Source: an uncultured Hymenobacter sp. (lineage in GTDB: Bacteria > Bacteroidota > Bacteroidia > Cytophagales > Hymenobacteraceae). From it: 64,000 bases of DNA. The stretch lies in the NCBI GenBank assembly GCA_913776615.1, contig CAJYPK010000047.1:144973-208972 (forward strand). Reading direction: 5' to 3'. Below the pieces are notes generated by a model. That model was given only the letters and a program-made list of their open reading frames with translations. It ran no database searches and had not been told where the DNA came from. Positions 8,669 to 17,411 of the stretch are shown one piece after another; positions within the stretch are counted from its first letter, which is position 1, and every line of letters begins with the position of its first letter. The translations under genes and the position numbers were made by a program.

Positions 8669-9535
8669 TTAAAATCCCACCCACTGGCGAGCAGCCAGTA
8701 CATAATAAGGCGGGCGGTTTTCGTGGGCCTGCCCGCTGCCCTGTGCCTCGGTATCGGCACTTGTGTTGCCGGGCCGAGCGTTGGGGTGCCCAGCGGCAAA
8801 GCGGGTGAAATCAAGGCCACCATCACCCCCCAACTGGCTATCGGTCTTTTGGTAGTTTACCCGGTGCGTGTGAGCAGGCAGCTGCGGCACGGTAAGCGTT
8901 ACCGCCTCAGCGCCGCCCGTGTTGCCGATGGTATTATAGTCCGGCTGATTCACATCCAGTCCCGCTACGAAGCGGCCCCGTAGGTCGGCCCGCCCGTTCT
9001 GCCCATCGCAGAGCGCCCAGCCCCACGCCTCGCTACCTGGCTTCCCTACCCCGGACGCGTCATAGTCACCCGTTGCCAGCGAGGCTACCCACATCACTTC
9101 GCCAGGGCTACGCACGGCAGCCTGCTGCACGTGTTCCCAGCGCTTACCGCCCCAGGTGTCGAGCGCGATATACTCGCCACCCGTGTAGCCAGCGTTGGCA
9201 GCCACTAGCACGGCGGGCACTTCGCGGGCACAGTACTTAGTACCGCCTGTCTCATACGGGCGCGGGTCGGAATAAACGACGGCCCCGGCCTGAAGTTGAG
9301 CGGGCAGTGTCACTCCGCTACCACCTTCATAGCGCAGTAGCTGGCCATCAAGTAGTACGATACCGGGCGTGACGGTAGCACCGCTGGCCGGGCCGCTCAC
9401 GTAGCAACCGCTCACAATAAACGCGCCTTTATTGAGGAATTGGGCCTGCATGGCTGCTAGCAATTCTTGCTGCATCACCACCAAGTCATCGTTGGCGAAG
9501 GGCCGCCCGCCGGTTTCAGCTTGTACTTGTTTCAT
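8669..9535 (-). CDS. Phage tail-collar fibre protein
   Basis: This encodes 288 residues. The C-terminal third is a tail-collar-type domain: GSEAWGWALCDGQNGRADLR, then DLRGRFVAGLD, a VPQLPAHTHRVNY motif and the terminal ENRPPYYVLAARQWVGF. Such domains sit at the tip of tail fibres and are common in phage tails. The N-terminal half is a probable baseplate-proximal or chaperone-like region. It overlaps the upstream gene by 4 bases and is the last gene of the long leftward tail operon, next to attL. A homologous 3' end appears again just right of attR (49331-49437). Confidence 0.85.
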   Translation of the reverse strand: MKQVQAETGGRPFANDDLVVMQQELLAAMQAQFLNKGAFIVSGCYVSGPASGATVTPGIVLLDGQLLRYEGGSGVTLPAQLQAGAVVYSDPRPYETGGTKYCAREVPAVLVAANAGYTGGEYIALDTWGGKRWEHVQQAAVRSPGEVMWVASLATGDYDASGVGKPGSEAWGWALCDGQNGRADLRGRFVAGLDVNQPDYNTIGNTGGAEAVTLTVPQLPAHTHRVNYQKTDSQLGGDGGLDFTRFAAGHPNARPGNTSADTEAQGSGQAHENRPPYYVLAARQWVGF

Positions 9536-10038
9536 AAGTCAAAAAGTAAAACGTAGTGTTTGGTGGCCAGCTTGAAGCGGCGGATGCGGGCGTGAAGCTG
9601 ATTGGTGCGCTGGGCCGTGCGCAGCAGCACAGGCACGTGCACGGTGAAATCGGTTTGGGTGGCGAACTCGCTGTATAAGTGGGCGTAGGTCCAGGGCGGC
9701 GATTCCGCCGCGAAGAGCAGGTACTTTTCGGGCTGCTGCTCGCTGCGAAAGTTGAAATAGAGTGGCTGTAGCTCCACGTCCGAATTGTCAATGCGGATGC
9801 GGCGTAGGTCAGGATCAAAACCATCGTTGAGCGCGCCTTCCAACACGATGGTTTGCCCGTTGTAAGCCAGTTCGCGGAAGCTAGCTTCCTGGTAGGTCAG
9901 GAAATTGGCGTAGAGTTGCCGCACGGGGGCCAGCAGTGCGTAGAGCCAAGCCAGCAGGCGCGGTTTGCGCAGCAGGCTAGGCAGTAGCAGCGCGGCCAGG
10001 TAGTCGAAGTCTACGCGGTAGCGGGTCGGGCTAGGCAT
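9532..10038 (-). CDS. Phage tail protein of unknown family (gpI position)
   Basis: This encodes 168 residues, with no recognised domain. It contains an aromatic-rich N-terminus (RVDFDYLAALLLPSLLRKPRLLAWL). It lies between the J-like baseplate gene and the collar fibre gene, overlapping both by a few bases. That is the place of tail protein I in P2/Mu-type phages. Function is inferred from position only. Confidence 0.7.
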   Translation of the reverse strand: MPSPTRYRVDFDYLAALLLPSLLRKPRLLAWLYALLAPVRQLYANFLTYQEASFRELAYNGQTIVLEGALNDGFDPDLRRIRIDNSDVELQPLYFNFRSEQQPEKYLLFAAESPPWTYAHLYSEFATQTDFTVHVPVLLRTAQRTNQLHARIRRFKLATKHYVLLFDL

Positions 10039-10855
10039 TGGGCACGAAGGTTAAGGTGTCGGCCAGGGTAAAGCCGCTAGCATCTTCTGCCACGATGTAG
10101 CCGGCGGCGGTCTCGTAGATGCGAGTGATGACCACCGGGGCAGCCGTGCCGGTGCGAGCGGCTACGCTGGTGAGCTGAACATCCTGTACGCCCGGTACGG
10201 CCTGGATAGCATCTTCCAATTTGGCCAGGTACACGAAACCATCGAAGGCCAGCGCCGCCAAATAGCCTTGAATAGCCGCCGATACTGCTACTTGCAGGCT
10301 GGGCACATCCAGTAGCGGGTCGTAGTAGATGCTGGCTGTCACGCGCAGGCGGTCGGCATCGCGGCTCACCACCTCCAGCCGGGTGCCCGTGAAGCGCAGG
10401 CGGGCGAAGTAGCCCTGCACCTGCACCAGCTCAGCTGGGGCCAGGGCCGCCAGCGTGCCGGCCGCCGCGCCATCCTTGGCCACCTTGATGAAGAGCTTGC
10501 CCGTTTGGTCGTTTTCCTTCGCGGTGGCCCTGGTCACGATTTTGGCCCCCGTGGTGCCCGTCGCGTAGCCGGGTTTGCCGCTGGCTAGGATGGTGAGCGT
10601 GTCGCCAAGCTGAAATTCCAGGGCGCGCGCCGCGTACCAGCCAGGCGTACCGGCCGGGGCCGCCGCGATGGTAGTATCCACGTCAGCCCGAAAGCGGTCC
10701 CAGAGCGTTTCGAGCGCCCAGCAGCTCGCAGCCTGCACGTATTCGAGCAGTCCGTATATCGAGGTAGCACTAGGCGATGTGAGCCCGGCTAGTTCAGCGT
10801 GGGCCTGCCGCTCGGCAGCAATAGCCGCCTGAATAGTAGAAATAGAGCGAGCCAT
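10031..10855 (-). CDS. Baseplate J-like protein
   Basis: This encodes 274 residues. The pattern resembles phage baseplate J: a helical N-terminus with W-x-x-LW-x-x-F-x-x-D, an adhesin-like middle, and a C-terminus with ASIYYDPLLD-x-x-x-L, 'DAIQAVPGVQDVQL' and a final beta region. J proteins form the baseplate wedge in contractile tails. It overlaps the downstream gene by 8 bases and abuts the upstream one. It is a divergent member, so moderate confidence. Confidence 0.7.
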   Translation of the reverse strand: MARSISTIQAAIAAERQAHAELAGLTSPSATSIYGLLEYVQAASCWALETLWDRFRADVDTTIAAAPAGTPGWYAARALEFQLGDTLTILASGKPGYATGTTGAKIVTRATAKENDQTGKLFIKVAKDGAAAGTLAALAPAELVQVQGYFARLRFTGTRLEVVSRDADRLRVTASIYYDPLLDVPSLQVAVSAAIQGYLAALAFDGFVYLAKLEDAIQAVPGVQDVQLTSVAARTGTAAPVVITRIYETAAGYIVAEDASGFTLADTLTFVPNA

Positions 10856-11730
10856 CAGGACAGGGCAATAATGTTGAGAGTGCCACCCGCAGCTACAGCC
10901 AGATTTGCCACGTTTTTGATGCGGAACGTAGCCGTACCCGACGTGCGGGCGCTGGTGAGTTCGGTGGCGTCGAGACCCAGCAGGGTCAGGCCGGCCGGCT
11001 CCGCGATAGCGGTATAGTTGGCATCGGCAAAGGCTGGCGACCAGGCCACCACCACATCCACGGTCAGGCCCACGCCGATGGCTGGCACCGCCACACGGGC
11101 CGTGCGGAAACGGGCGGCGAACGCGGCCTGGGCCTGCTGCGCCGCCGTGGCGGCTGTTTGCGCCGTATCGGCCTTCGCCTGCACGAGCTGCAAGGCGGTG
11201 GCGTTATCCTCCGCCTTCTTCATGGCTGCCGCCGCCAACTCACGGGCCTGGCTGGCCGTCGCTTGCGCCGCTGCCAAGGCTGCTTCGTCGCCAGCAGCGC
11301 GCAACTCCAACGCCCTCGCCTCAGCCTGCAAGGCTACGATGTCGAGCCGATTGGCCTCCGTGGCGCTCGCTATCAGCACGTCCTTCGCTTCGAGGGCGGT
11401 CAGGCGTAGGCGGTCGGCCGCCTGGCCAGCCAGCAGCGCCTGATTGTCGGTTTGGGCAAGCTGCATTTGCGCGGTCAGCACCCGTACCTGCGTACTCTGC
11501 TGGTCGGAGCTGGTAGCCAGCGTGCTGAGTAGCGCCTGTTGCGCGACTTGCACCAGTTGGCCCGCCTGTACCTGCGCGGCCAGAGCGCGCACGGCGTAGT
11601 AGAGTGCGTAATTGCTCATTTCCCACTGCTGGCCTGCGCTCACATCCAATGTAGGATAATCCTGGCCTAGCAGGCGCATCAACAACTCATCAAGGCTCAC
11701 CACACGGAAAGTATCGGATACAGGTGACAT
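10855..11730 (-). CDS. Coiled-coil phage tail/fibre protein
   Basis: This encodes 291 residues. Residues about 50-195 are a long Ala/Gln/Glu-rich coiled coil, typical of trimeric fibre shafts. The last ~85 residues form a beta-rich cap (VAVPAIGVGLTVDVVVAWSP to GTLNIIALS). Its place among baseplate genes suggests a side fibre or whisker. No database family is recognised. Confidence 0.65.
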   Translation of the reverse strand: MSPVSDTFRVVSLDELLMRLLGQDYPTLDVSAGQQWEMSNYALYYAVRALAAQVQAGQLVQVAQQALLSTLATSSDQQSTQVRVLTAQMQLAQTDNQALLAGQAADRLRLTALEAKDVLIASATEANRLDIVALQAEARALELRAAGDEAALAAAQATASQARELAAAAMKKAEDNATALQLVQAKADTAQTAATAAQQAQAAFAARFRTARVAVPAIGVGLTVDVVVAWSPAFADANYTAIAEPAGLTLLGLDATELTSARTSGTATFRIKNVANLAVAAGGTLNIIALS

Positions 11731-11743
11731 GGCAACGGATTAG

Positions 11744-12472
11744 TTAGGGAATACGAGTAACCGTTACAGCACGCGGGCTTTCGCCTGCACTGTTTGCCGC
11801 CGTTACGTAGTATTCCACGTATAGCCCGGCTTGGTCATAAGTATCCAGGTAGTAATTGAAGGGAACGGGGCTGAGCGCCACGGTAGCGCCGTTATTCACG
11901 CGTCGGTACACGTAATACAGCGATGCGCCAGTTGAATGGTCCCAGTCTAGCCGTTGGCCCCCATTGCCAGGCACGAAATACGCGGTGAGGTTTGTAGGGG
12001 TACTGGCCGTACTGATGTTGCCCCCGTTGTTCAGCACATAGAGTTCGCCACTGGCATTGATGCCCAGTGAGCTGTCATCATAGTTCACGGTGAGTCTATC
12101 CGTGTCAGTGGTAGTGAGTCCCTGGCCGACCCGGCTACCGCCCCGCGTGTTGGGGCTAGCAGCCGGTAAGGTGTAGCTGCCACCGCTGCCAGCTTGCGGG
12201 CGGGCATTGAATAGAAAGAGGAAGGTGCCACCAGTGAACTCGAAGAAGTCGCCGTTATCCCGGTTCACGCCCAGGTCTCCTTCCTGGCCCAACGCGTCTG
12301 GCGGCACCCCGCTGGTGTAAAAAATGCGGTTGCCCCGCGCGCGGGCTTCCAGCACGGCGATGGCGGCAATGACCTTGGCCTGAAACTGGCGCAGGGCGCT
12401 GGCTAAAATGCCTTGACCGCTGGCCAGCAGCGTGCTCATGCTCTGCGTCAGGTCGTCAATTAGCTGGGACAT
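11744..12472 (-). CDS. Tail fibre-like protein with fibronectin type III-like C-terminus
   Basis: This encodes 242 residues. It has a helical N-terminus, then a segment FYTSGVPPDALGQEGDLGVNRDNGDFFEF of the kind found in phage appendage proteins. The C-terminal ~85 residues are Fn3-like (TPTNLTAYFVPGNGGQRLDW to VEYYVTAANSAGESPRAVTV). Fn3 modules are frequent in phage tail proteins and may bind surface glycans. It sits one base from the LysM gene. Confidence 0.7.
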   Translation of the reverse strand: MSQLIDDLTQSMSTLLASGQGILASALRQFQAKVIAAIAVLEARARGNRIFYTSGVPPDALGQEGDLGVNRDNGDFFEFTGGTFLFLFNARPQAGSGGSYTLPAASPNTRGGSRVGQGLTTTDTDRLTVNYDDSSLGINASGELYVLNNGGNISTASTPTNLTAYFVPGNGGQRLDWDHSTGASLYYVYRRVNNGATVALSPVPFNYYLDTYDQAGLYVEYYVTAANSAGESPRAVTVTRIP

Positions 12473-12771
12473 TAGTTAAAATCTTGATTGGCGTGTGAGA
12501 AGTCGAGTAAGTCGAAGTCGGGAGTAGTCGCCGCGGGCGCCGCAACTGGTGCTCCCGTGTTTATGCGCTGGCCCCGGCCTTGGAAGTAGCTCACGATGCT
12601 GGGCTGAGCGGCCGGGCTAGTGGGCACCTCCAGCACCTGGCCAGGCGTGAGCTGGTCGGTGATGGCCAGCCCGTTGGCGTCGGCCAGGTCAAAGAGCGCC
12701 TCCACGCTGCCCAGTTCTTGTAGGACCACGTCGAGCAGGCTCTGGCCAGCGGTGATGATCGTTTGGCTCAT
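12472..12771 (-). CDS. LysM-like tail protein (gpX-like)
   Basis: This encodes 99 residues. The N-terminal half resembles a LysM or tail protein X module: IITAGQSLLDVVLQELGSVE, 'LADANGLAITDQLTPGQVLE' and then VP. This fold guides baseplate assembly and binds peptidoglycan-like glycans. It overlaps the gpW-like gene upstream by 4 bases. Confidence 0.7.
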   Translation of the reverse strand: MSQTIITAGQSLLDVVLQELGSVEALFDLADANGLAITDQLTPGQVLEVPTSPAAQPSIVSYFQGRGQRINTGAPVAAPAATTPDFDLLDFSHANQDFN

Positions 12772-13079
12772 AAGCGCACGGCGTTGAGTTTAGCAGCTGA
12801 AAGATTCGACAAGTCATTTTCCAGTACTTGGTAGCCATCGCGCTCCAGCTGCACCTGTACCTCGCGTTGCAAGGCCTGCGCCTGGGCTGGGCCGTAGGGC
12901 GCGCTCTGGTACTGGCGCAGGCCCACGCCCACGAGCGGATCGGCGCGCCACTCGCCCTGGGCCGTGAGCAGCAACAAGCTCAGGTGCTGGCCATCGCTTT
13001 CGCCCACGGCCAGATCGCCGTCGGGCGTCAAGGCCAGGTCGTAGGTGTCGTCGAGTAAAAGGTCGGTTGCGGTAGCCAT
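12768..13079 (-). CDS. Baseplate protein, gpW/gp25-like
   Basis: This encodes 103 residues. It shows LLLDDTYDLALTPDGDLAV followed by a Q-x-x-x-LLLLTAQGEWRADPLVGVGL motif. This is the signature of small gp25/gpW-like wedge proteins of contractile tails, which nucleate sheath assembly at the baseplate. It is packed end to end with neighbouring tail genes. Confidence 0.7.
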   Translation of the reverse strand: MATATDLLLDDTYDLALTPDGDLAVGESDGQHLSLLLLTAQGEWRADPLVGVGLRQYQSAPYGPAQAQALQREVQVQLERDGYQVLENDLSNLSAAKLNAVRL

Positions 13080-13309
13080 CAGGAAATGGTGCCGTTGGTA
13101 AGTGTACCGGTTTGGGTGGTAGCCGAGCCGGTGGTAGTCACGGTACCCGTCACGGCGCCCGAGCGGATGAGCGTGGCCATGATGCCCACCAGCTCGCGGG
13201 CGTAGTCGCGGCGCGCCTGCTGACGGCCGGCGGCCGTGCTGTCGCGGCGGGTGTCCATATCGGCCAGCAGGGCCTCCACGGCCGCTTCGGCGGTTGCGGT
13301 ATCGAGCAT
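13079..13309 (-). CDS. Small phage tail-region protein, unknown
   Basis: This encodes 76 residues, helical in the first two thirds (AAVEALLADMDTRRDSTAAG, then RQQARRDYARELVGIM), with a Thr/Gly-rich C-terminus. It sits between the gpV-like and gp25-like genes with no gap. No family recognised. Confidence 0.65.
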   Translation of the reverse strand: MLDTATAEAAVEALLADMDTRRDSTAAGRQQARRDYARELVGIMATLIRSGAVTGTVTTTGSATTQTGTLTNGTIS

Positions 13310-13312
13310 AGG

Positions 13313-13762
13313 TCAGGTAGTGAAAAGGGTGCCAGCCCGCTGGGCCAATTGCTGAAAATCAGGCAGGTTGATGGGTGGCCCGCTGGGGCCGGCCGGCGTG
13401 GTGACGGTCAGTTGCGTCAGCGCCGTGCACAGGTCGGCCAGCCATTTCCCCGCGCTGTCGGTGCTGGTGCTAAGCGTGAAGGTTTCGACTTGGCTCACGC
13501 TGGCCACAAAGCAGTTGTTGGGGTCGTTGTCGATCAGGCCCACTAGCACGGGCGAGCCCACCACGGGCCAGAGCACGAAGCCCTGGGCGCTGCCGTCGTC
13601 CACGGCCCGCAGCTGCACGTCGAGCAGTTCGGGCGCGCCCTGGTCGGCGGGCTGCACGTTGCACACGGCGCGGGCGCGGTCTACGCGCAGCACCGTACCG
13701 CCCACGACTTGCGTGGGGATGCGACTATCGATGTGGGCGGTCAGGGCATCGAAGGGCGTCAT
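13313..13762 (-). CDS. Baseplate spike/assembly protein, gpV-like
   Basis: This encodes 149 residues. The centre is a predicted OB-fold of the gpV/gp45 type: GTVLRVDRARAVCNVQP, then FVLWPVVGSPVLVGLID, followed by a Thr/Ser-rich stretch. These proteins form the membrane-piercing spike base. The 4-base overlap with the gpD-like gene upstream is the usual hub-spike neighbourhood. Confidence 0.65.
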   Translation of the reverse strand: MTPFDALTAHIDSRIPTQVVGGTVLRVDRARAVCNVQPADQGAPELLDVQLRAVDDGSAQGFVLWPVVGSPVLVGLIDNDPNNCFVASVSQVETFTLSTSTDSAGKWLADLCTALTQLTVTTPAGPSGPPINLPDFQQLAQRAGTLFTT

Positions 13763-14817
13763 GCGTGGGGGACTTTAGGGCCAAGCTTGAGCTTGCGGCG
13801 CGAGCCGCCCTGACCGAAGGTTTTGCTCACGGCATCGATGTAGTAGGCACCGGCCCGCTCGGGGTAATCGGGATCGCTGAGGCTGGCCACGTCGCCGTGC
13901 TCGGCTACTGGCACCCCGAAGCCGGTGAGCCCGCCCCGGTAGCCGGTGTAGTGGTTGAGGGCGGCCCATTCCTTGACCCAGGCCTTGAGTTGGGCCAGCG
14001 TCAGGCGTGGGGCGGCCACGAGCGTGCGCAGCTGCCCCGCCCCGAGGCCGCTGCCGGCCGCCGTCGTGCCGGGCGCGGGCTTAGGGTCGCCCTTGTGGTG
14101 CTTGACCGGCACCTTGCCGAAAAAGGAGTCGGTGGCCTGGTCGTAGTCCACCTGGATTTTCTTGCCGTCGGCCTGCACGCTGGTGGCCCGAAAGTGCAGG
14201 GCCACGTCCTCGGCCCGGGTATAAGCCAGGTCGGCGTCGATGATGTTCTGGCGGAAGCCGTAGCGATGGGTAGTAGGATTTAGCTGTTTATAGGGGTTAC
14301 CGGCGTGCAGCACGCCCTGCCGGAAAAAGACATGTACCCCAAAGCGCTTTTTCAAATCGTCGAAGACCTGCGCCCCAGTGGCCTGATTGAGTTGGTACTT
14401 GCCCAGCTCCTGCTCGCCCAACAAGTTGAGGTCGAAGTCGAGGGTGGTGTGGTCGCGGATGTAGGCGAGCACCGTGCGCAGCGAGACGCTGGTCCAGCTC
14501 TTGCTGAAGGTCGTGCGCTTGAGCGCCCACATCTGGTCCTCGCACTTGATTTGGAACGGGGTGCCAGGCTTGAGCTCTGAAACGAAGCCGGTAAACTCGG
14601 TGCGAAGCGCGCCGTCGTAGCCGTACTGGATACTCACCGGGTCGCCTACCCGGATAAGGTCAGGCAACTGCCGGCCGTCGGCCACCTTAATCTTGCGCGG
14701 CAGCGTGATGGTGGCCGTGTCGGTGAGCTTCTGCCACGAGCTTTCAATCTCGATTTCGGAAGCGAAATCAAGGGCGGGCAACGAGCCGATGCGCAAGAGG
14801 CAGCCGAGGGTAAACAT
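13759..14817 (-). CDS. Tail hub protein, gpD/late-control-like
   Basis: This encodes 352 residues. The N-terminal part reads IEIESSWQKLTDTATITLPR, then DLIRVGDPVSIQYGYDG, matching gpD/Mu gp44/T4 gp27-type hub proteins that join tail tube and spike. The middle has TFSKSWTSVSLRTVLAYIRD and a P-x-R-Y-G-F-x-x-N repeat typical of the family. The C-terminal ~60 residues are DUF-like beta structure. Confidence 0.8.
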   Translation of the reverse strand: MFTLGCLLRIGSLPALDFASEIEIESSWQKLTDTATITLPRKIKVADGRQLPDLIRVGDPVSIQYGYDGALRTEFTGFVSELKPGTPFQIKCEDQMWALKRTTFSKSWTSVSLRTVLAYIRDHTTLDFDLNLLGEQELGKYQLNQATGAQVFDDLKKRFGVHVFFRQGVLHAGNPYKQLNPTTHRYGFRQNIIDADLAYTRAEDVALHFRATSVQADGKKIQVDYDQATDSFFGKVPVKHHKGDPKPAPGTTAAGSGLGAGQLRTLVAAPRLTLAQLKAWVKEWAALNHYTGYRGGLTGFGVPVAEHGDVASLSDPDYPERAGAYYIDAVSKTFGQGGSRRKLKLGPKVPHA

Positions 14818-14875
14818 AGTACAAACAGGCCCGCTACGGGCTTAAAAGCAAGATTCTTATACCTAAAAAGTGCGC

Positions 14876-15535
14876 TTAAAAAACTAGCTCAATCGGATCG
14901 TCACTCACGCACTGCATTTCATAGGCCTGTAGGTTGGTGAAGCCCGGCAGAGATTCGTAGCGCACGTTCTCCACCACCAGGCTCTTGATGTTGTAGACAT
15001 CGAGCAGCCAGCCCGACACGGGCAGGGCCACGCCCAGCTCGCAGAGGGCGCGCAGCTTCTGCACCTGCGGCAGCGGGTAGGCGTAGCGGTCGGCGGCGTG
15101 CACGTCGGTGGCCAGGATGGCGCGAATTACTACCCCGTAATCGCCCTGGCTGATGAACTCCTTGACGGTGCCCTTGCGGCCCAGCACCGGCGTTTTTTCC
15201 ACTCGCATGGGCGCGTCTACCGTCACCAGCGGGTCGAGCAGGGCCAGGCCGTTGGCCTGATCGAGCGTGACCGGGTTGCGGGCCGCGTGCAGGTTGACTT
15301 GACAGAAAACGGGCAGCCCGAACATGTTGGTGGGGGCCGTATTCACCAGTTCAGCCTCGACCTGGAAGCGGCGCAACGGCGAGTAGCCGAAGGCCTCGGC
15401 CGTGAGCGCCCGCAGGTCGAGCGGCAGCGCGGTGCTACCACCCAGCGCCGCGCTGGCCCGGTTGGTGGTGAGCAGCGCGGCCCGCTCGCGCAGGCCCTCG
15501 GTCACGGTGGAAGGAGGCAGGATGACGAAGCCCAT
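14876..15535 (-). CDS. DUF6046-type phage tail protein
   Basis: This encodes 219 residues. The motif run VDAPMRVEKTPVLGRKGTVK, EFISQGDYGV and YEMQCVSDDPIELVF is what I know as DUF6046, a Bacteroidota phage family usually found between tape measure and hub genes. By position it may be the LysM/DNA-circularisation-like adaptor (Mu gp43 slot). It overlaps the tape measure stop by one base. Confidence 0.7.
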   Translation of the reverse strand: MGFVILPPSTVTEGLRERAALLTTNRASAALGGSTALPLDLRALTAEAFGYSPLRRFQVEAELVNTAPTNMFGLPVFCQVNLHAARNPVTLDQANGLALLDPLVTVDAPMRVEKTPVLGRKGTVKEFISQGDYGVVIRAILATDVHAADRYAYPLPQVQKLRALCELGVALPVSGWLLDVYNIKSLVVENVRYESLPGFTNLQAYEMQCVSDDPIELVF

Positions 15536-17175
15536 TAGTTGGCGCTGGCGTAGGTGTTGACATCGTTGAGGTTGGCCATGATCCAGTTGCCGAACTGGTC
15601 CATAGTCGATTTGGCATCGGCCGCTACATCGTTGATGTAGAATTTGGCGTCCCGGAAGGGATTATTGGCATTTAGCGTAATGTGGGTAATGTGCCCGCTC
15701 CCGCTCACGGCCGCCCCGCTAGTCTTGCCCTTGCTGGCATCGGCTGTCATGGCCGCCTTCGCGCTGGGCTTACCCTGCGAGAAGGCCGTGGCCGCGTCGG
15801 TCCCGGCGGGCTTGTCACCGAAAAGCCTAAGTGGCTTGATACCTTCGTTCCAGCCTGCTACGGCACCTTTAGCCAGGTCAAGGCCGATTTTAGGGCCGGC
15901 CCCCATTGATGTGACCGTTTCGGCAAAGCCTTGCTTGAGCACGCCCCAGTCCATGGTGAGTATGCCTTGGAGCAAGTGGCCTACGCCACCCAAAAACTTG
16001 CTGGCTGCCTCGGCAATGCCCTTGAATGCCGCCACGGCTCCGCCCCAGATAGCTGCGTAGTACTTCTGAATCCACTCGTGGGTCTGAATGAATTTGGCGA
16101 TGCCCTTAATCAAGTCCCAGACGGTGGTAATAACCTTGCCGAGCAGGCCCGCCACGATTCTAATGACGGGGGCCGCCAGCCGGATGGCATTGGCTACCAC
16201 GTTGAAAACGGTGGCCAGTACGTCACCCGCCTCCGCGTTGCCGAAAAGCTGCTGGCGCAGGTTATCGAAGGCCTCGAACAGCGGTTGCAGCGCGTCTACG
16301 GCGGGCGCAAACATGGCCCGCATCTTGTCACTGTTCTGCTGAATGAAGGTGAGTACGGCGTTGCCGCCATCCACGAGCTTGCCTACGAAGGGGTTAAGCA
16401 TTTCGCCCACCTTGCCGCCCAGGTTTTGAGCAAAGCCCACCAGCGAGGACCAGCGTCCCGCCACCGACTGGCTCTGCTTGTCCATGAGTGCGCCCCATTT
16501 ACCACCCTTACCACCCAACTCGTCGAACGCTTTGTCGAGCATGGCAAAGCTGATTTTGCCCTCGCTGCCCATCTTGCGTACCTGGCTTACGCTGACGCCC
16601 AACTGCCGGGCGAAGCTGTCCATGACGGGAATACCCGACTCCACCAGTTGGTTGAGGTCTTCGCCTTGAATGAGCCCCGAAAGCTTATTCTTGCCGTAAA
16701 GGCTCACGAGCTCGCCGAAATCCTTGCCCGTAGCGGAGCTGATGTTCCCGAGCTTAGTGAGGATAGGGTTCAGGGTGCTGGCATCCTCGCCAAAAGCCAG
16801 TAACTGGCGGCCGGCCGAGATAACCTGCGCGTCGTCGAATGGGGTGATCTGGGCAAACTTCTGCAGCTGGGCAATCACGGCATTGCCCTTTTCAGCTGAG
16901 CCCGTGAAAGTCTCGAACTGGATTTTAGTCTGCTCCAGGTTGGCCCCCATCGTCACTACCTCCTTGGCCCCGGCGGCCAGCGCCGTTACCAGCCCGAGCT
17001 TGCCGACCAAGCCGATGATGCCCGAGAGCGCGCCCTGGGCCTTGCTAGTGTCTACGTTAAGCCGGTGTGGCTTCTCCACCTGCTGGCCCAGGTTCTGCAC
17101 CTTCTGAATAGCCGCGGCGACCTTCGGCCCAAGCAGATCCTCTAGGGTGAGCTTAAAATTGAGGGTGTTACTCAT
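15535..17175 (-). CDS. Tail tape measure protein
   Basis: This encodes 546 residues. Residues about 80-230 are the conserved tape measure domain: TKIQFETFTGSAEKGNAVIA, ITPFDDAQVISAGRQLLAFG, 'EDLNQLVESGIPVMDSFARQ'. Hydrophobic helices follow (VFNVVANAIRLAAPVIRIVA). The protein is short for a tape measure, implying a short tail. It follows the frameshifted chaperone gene, as in most tailed phages. Confidence 0.9.
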   Translation of the reverse strand: MSNTLNFKLTLEDLLGPKVAAAIQKVQNLGQQVEKPHRLNVDTSKAQGALSGIIGLVGKLGLVTALAAGAKEVVTMGANLEQTKIQFETFTGSAEKGNAVIAQLQKFAQITPFDDAQVISAGRQLLAFGEDASTLNPILTKLGNISSATGKDFGELVSLYGKNKLSGLIQGEDLNQLVESGIPVMDSFARQLGVSVSQVRKMGSEGKISFAMLDKAFDELGGKGGKWGALMDKQSQSVAGRWSSLVGFAQNLGGKVGEMLNPFVGKLVDGGNAVLTFIQQNSDKMRAMFAPAVDALQPLFEAFDNLRQQLFGNAEAGDVLATVFNVVANAIRLAAPVIRIVAGLLGKVITTVWDLIKGIAKFIQTHEWIQKYYAAIWGGAVAAFKGIAEAASKFLGGVGHLLQGILTMDWGVLKQGFAETVTSMGAGPKIGLDLAKGAVAGWNEGIKPLRLFGDKPAGTDAATAFSQGKPSAKAAMTADASKGKTSGAAVSGSGHITHITLNANNPFRDAKFYINDVAADAKSTMDQFGNWIMANLNDVNTYASAN

Positions 17176-17220
17176 GGGCTGAAATGGGCCGCGCCGCCGG
17201 GAGGGGCGGCGCGGCGGGCG

Positions 17221-17406
17221 TTAAAGACGGACTAGCACCAGGCCGCGGGCCTGGGGATTGCGGCGCAGCCAGTCGGCTTGCTGAAACTTGGCGGCGAAGA
17301 CTTCGTCGGGTAGTGCTTCGGGGTGAGGAATGTGCAGGAAGTGCGAGATGAGGGCGGCCATCTTTTGCAGGTCGTCGTCTTCGGGCTTGTCCGAGACGAC
17401 CGGCAC
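17221..17406 (-). CDS. Tail assembly chaperone extension made by -1 frameshift (GT-like)
   Basis: This 61-codon frame can be read alone from a GTG at 17406. It is more likely the C-terminal extension of the gene at 17412-17759, because a canonical slippery heptamer at 17418-17424 leads straight into this frame without a stop. The fusion would be about 179 residues. It contains ALISHFLHIPHPEALPDEVF and WLRRNPQARG. Such extended chaperones bind the tape measure during tail assembly. Confidence 0.75.
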   Translation of the reverse strand: MPVVSDKPEDDDLQKMAALISHFLHIPHPEALPDEVFAAKFQQADWLRRNPQARGLVLVRL

Positions 17407-17411
17407 GGCCG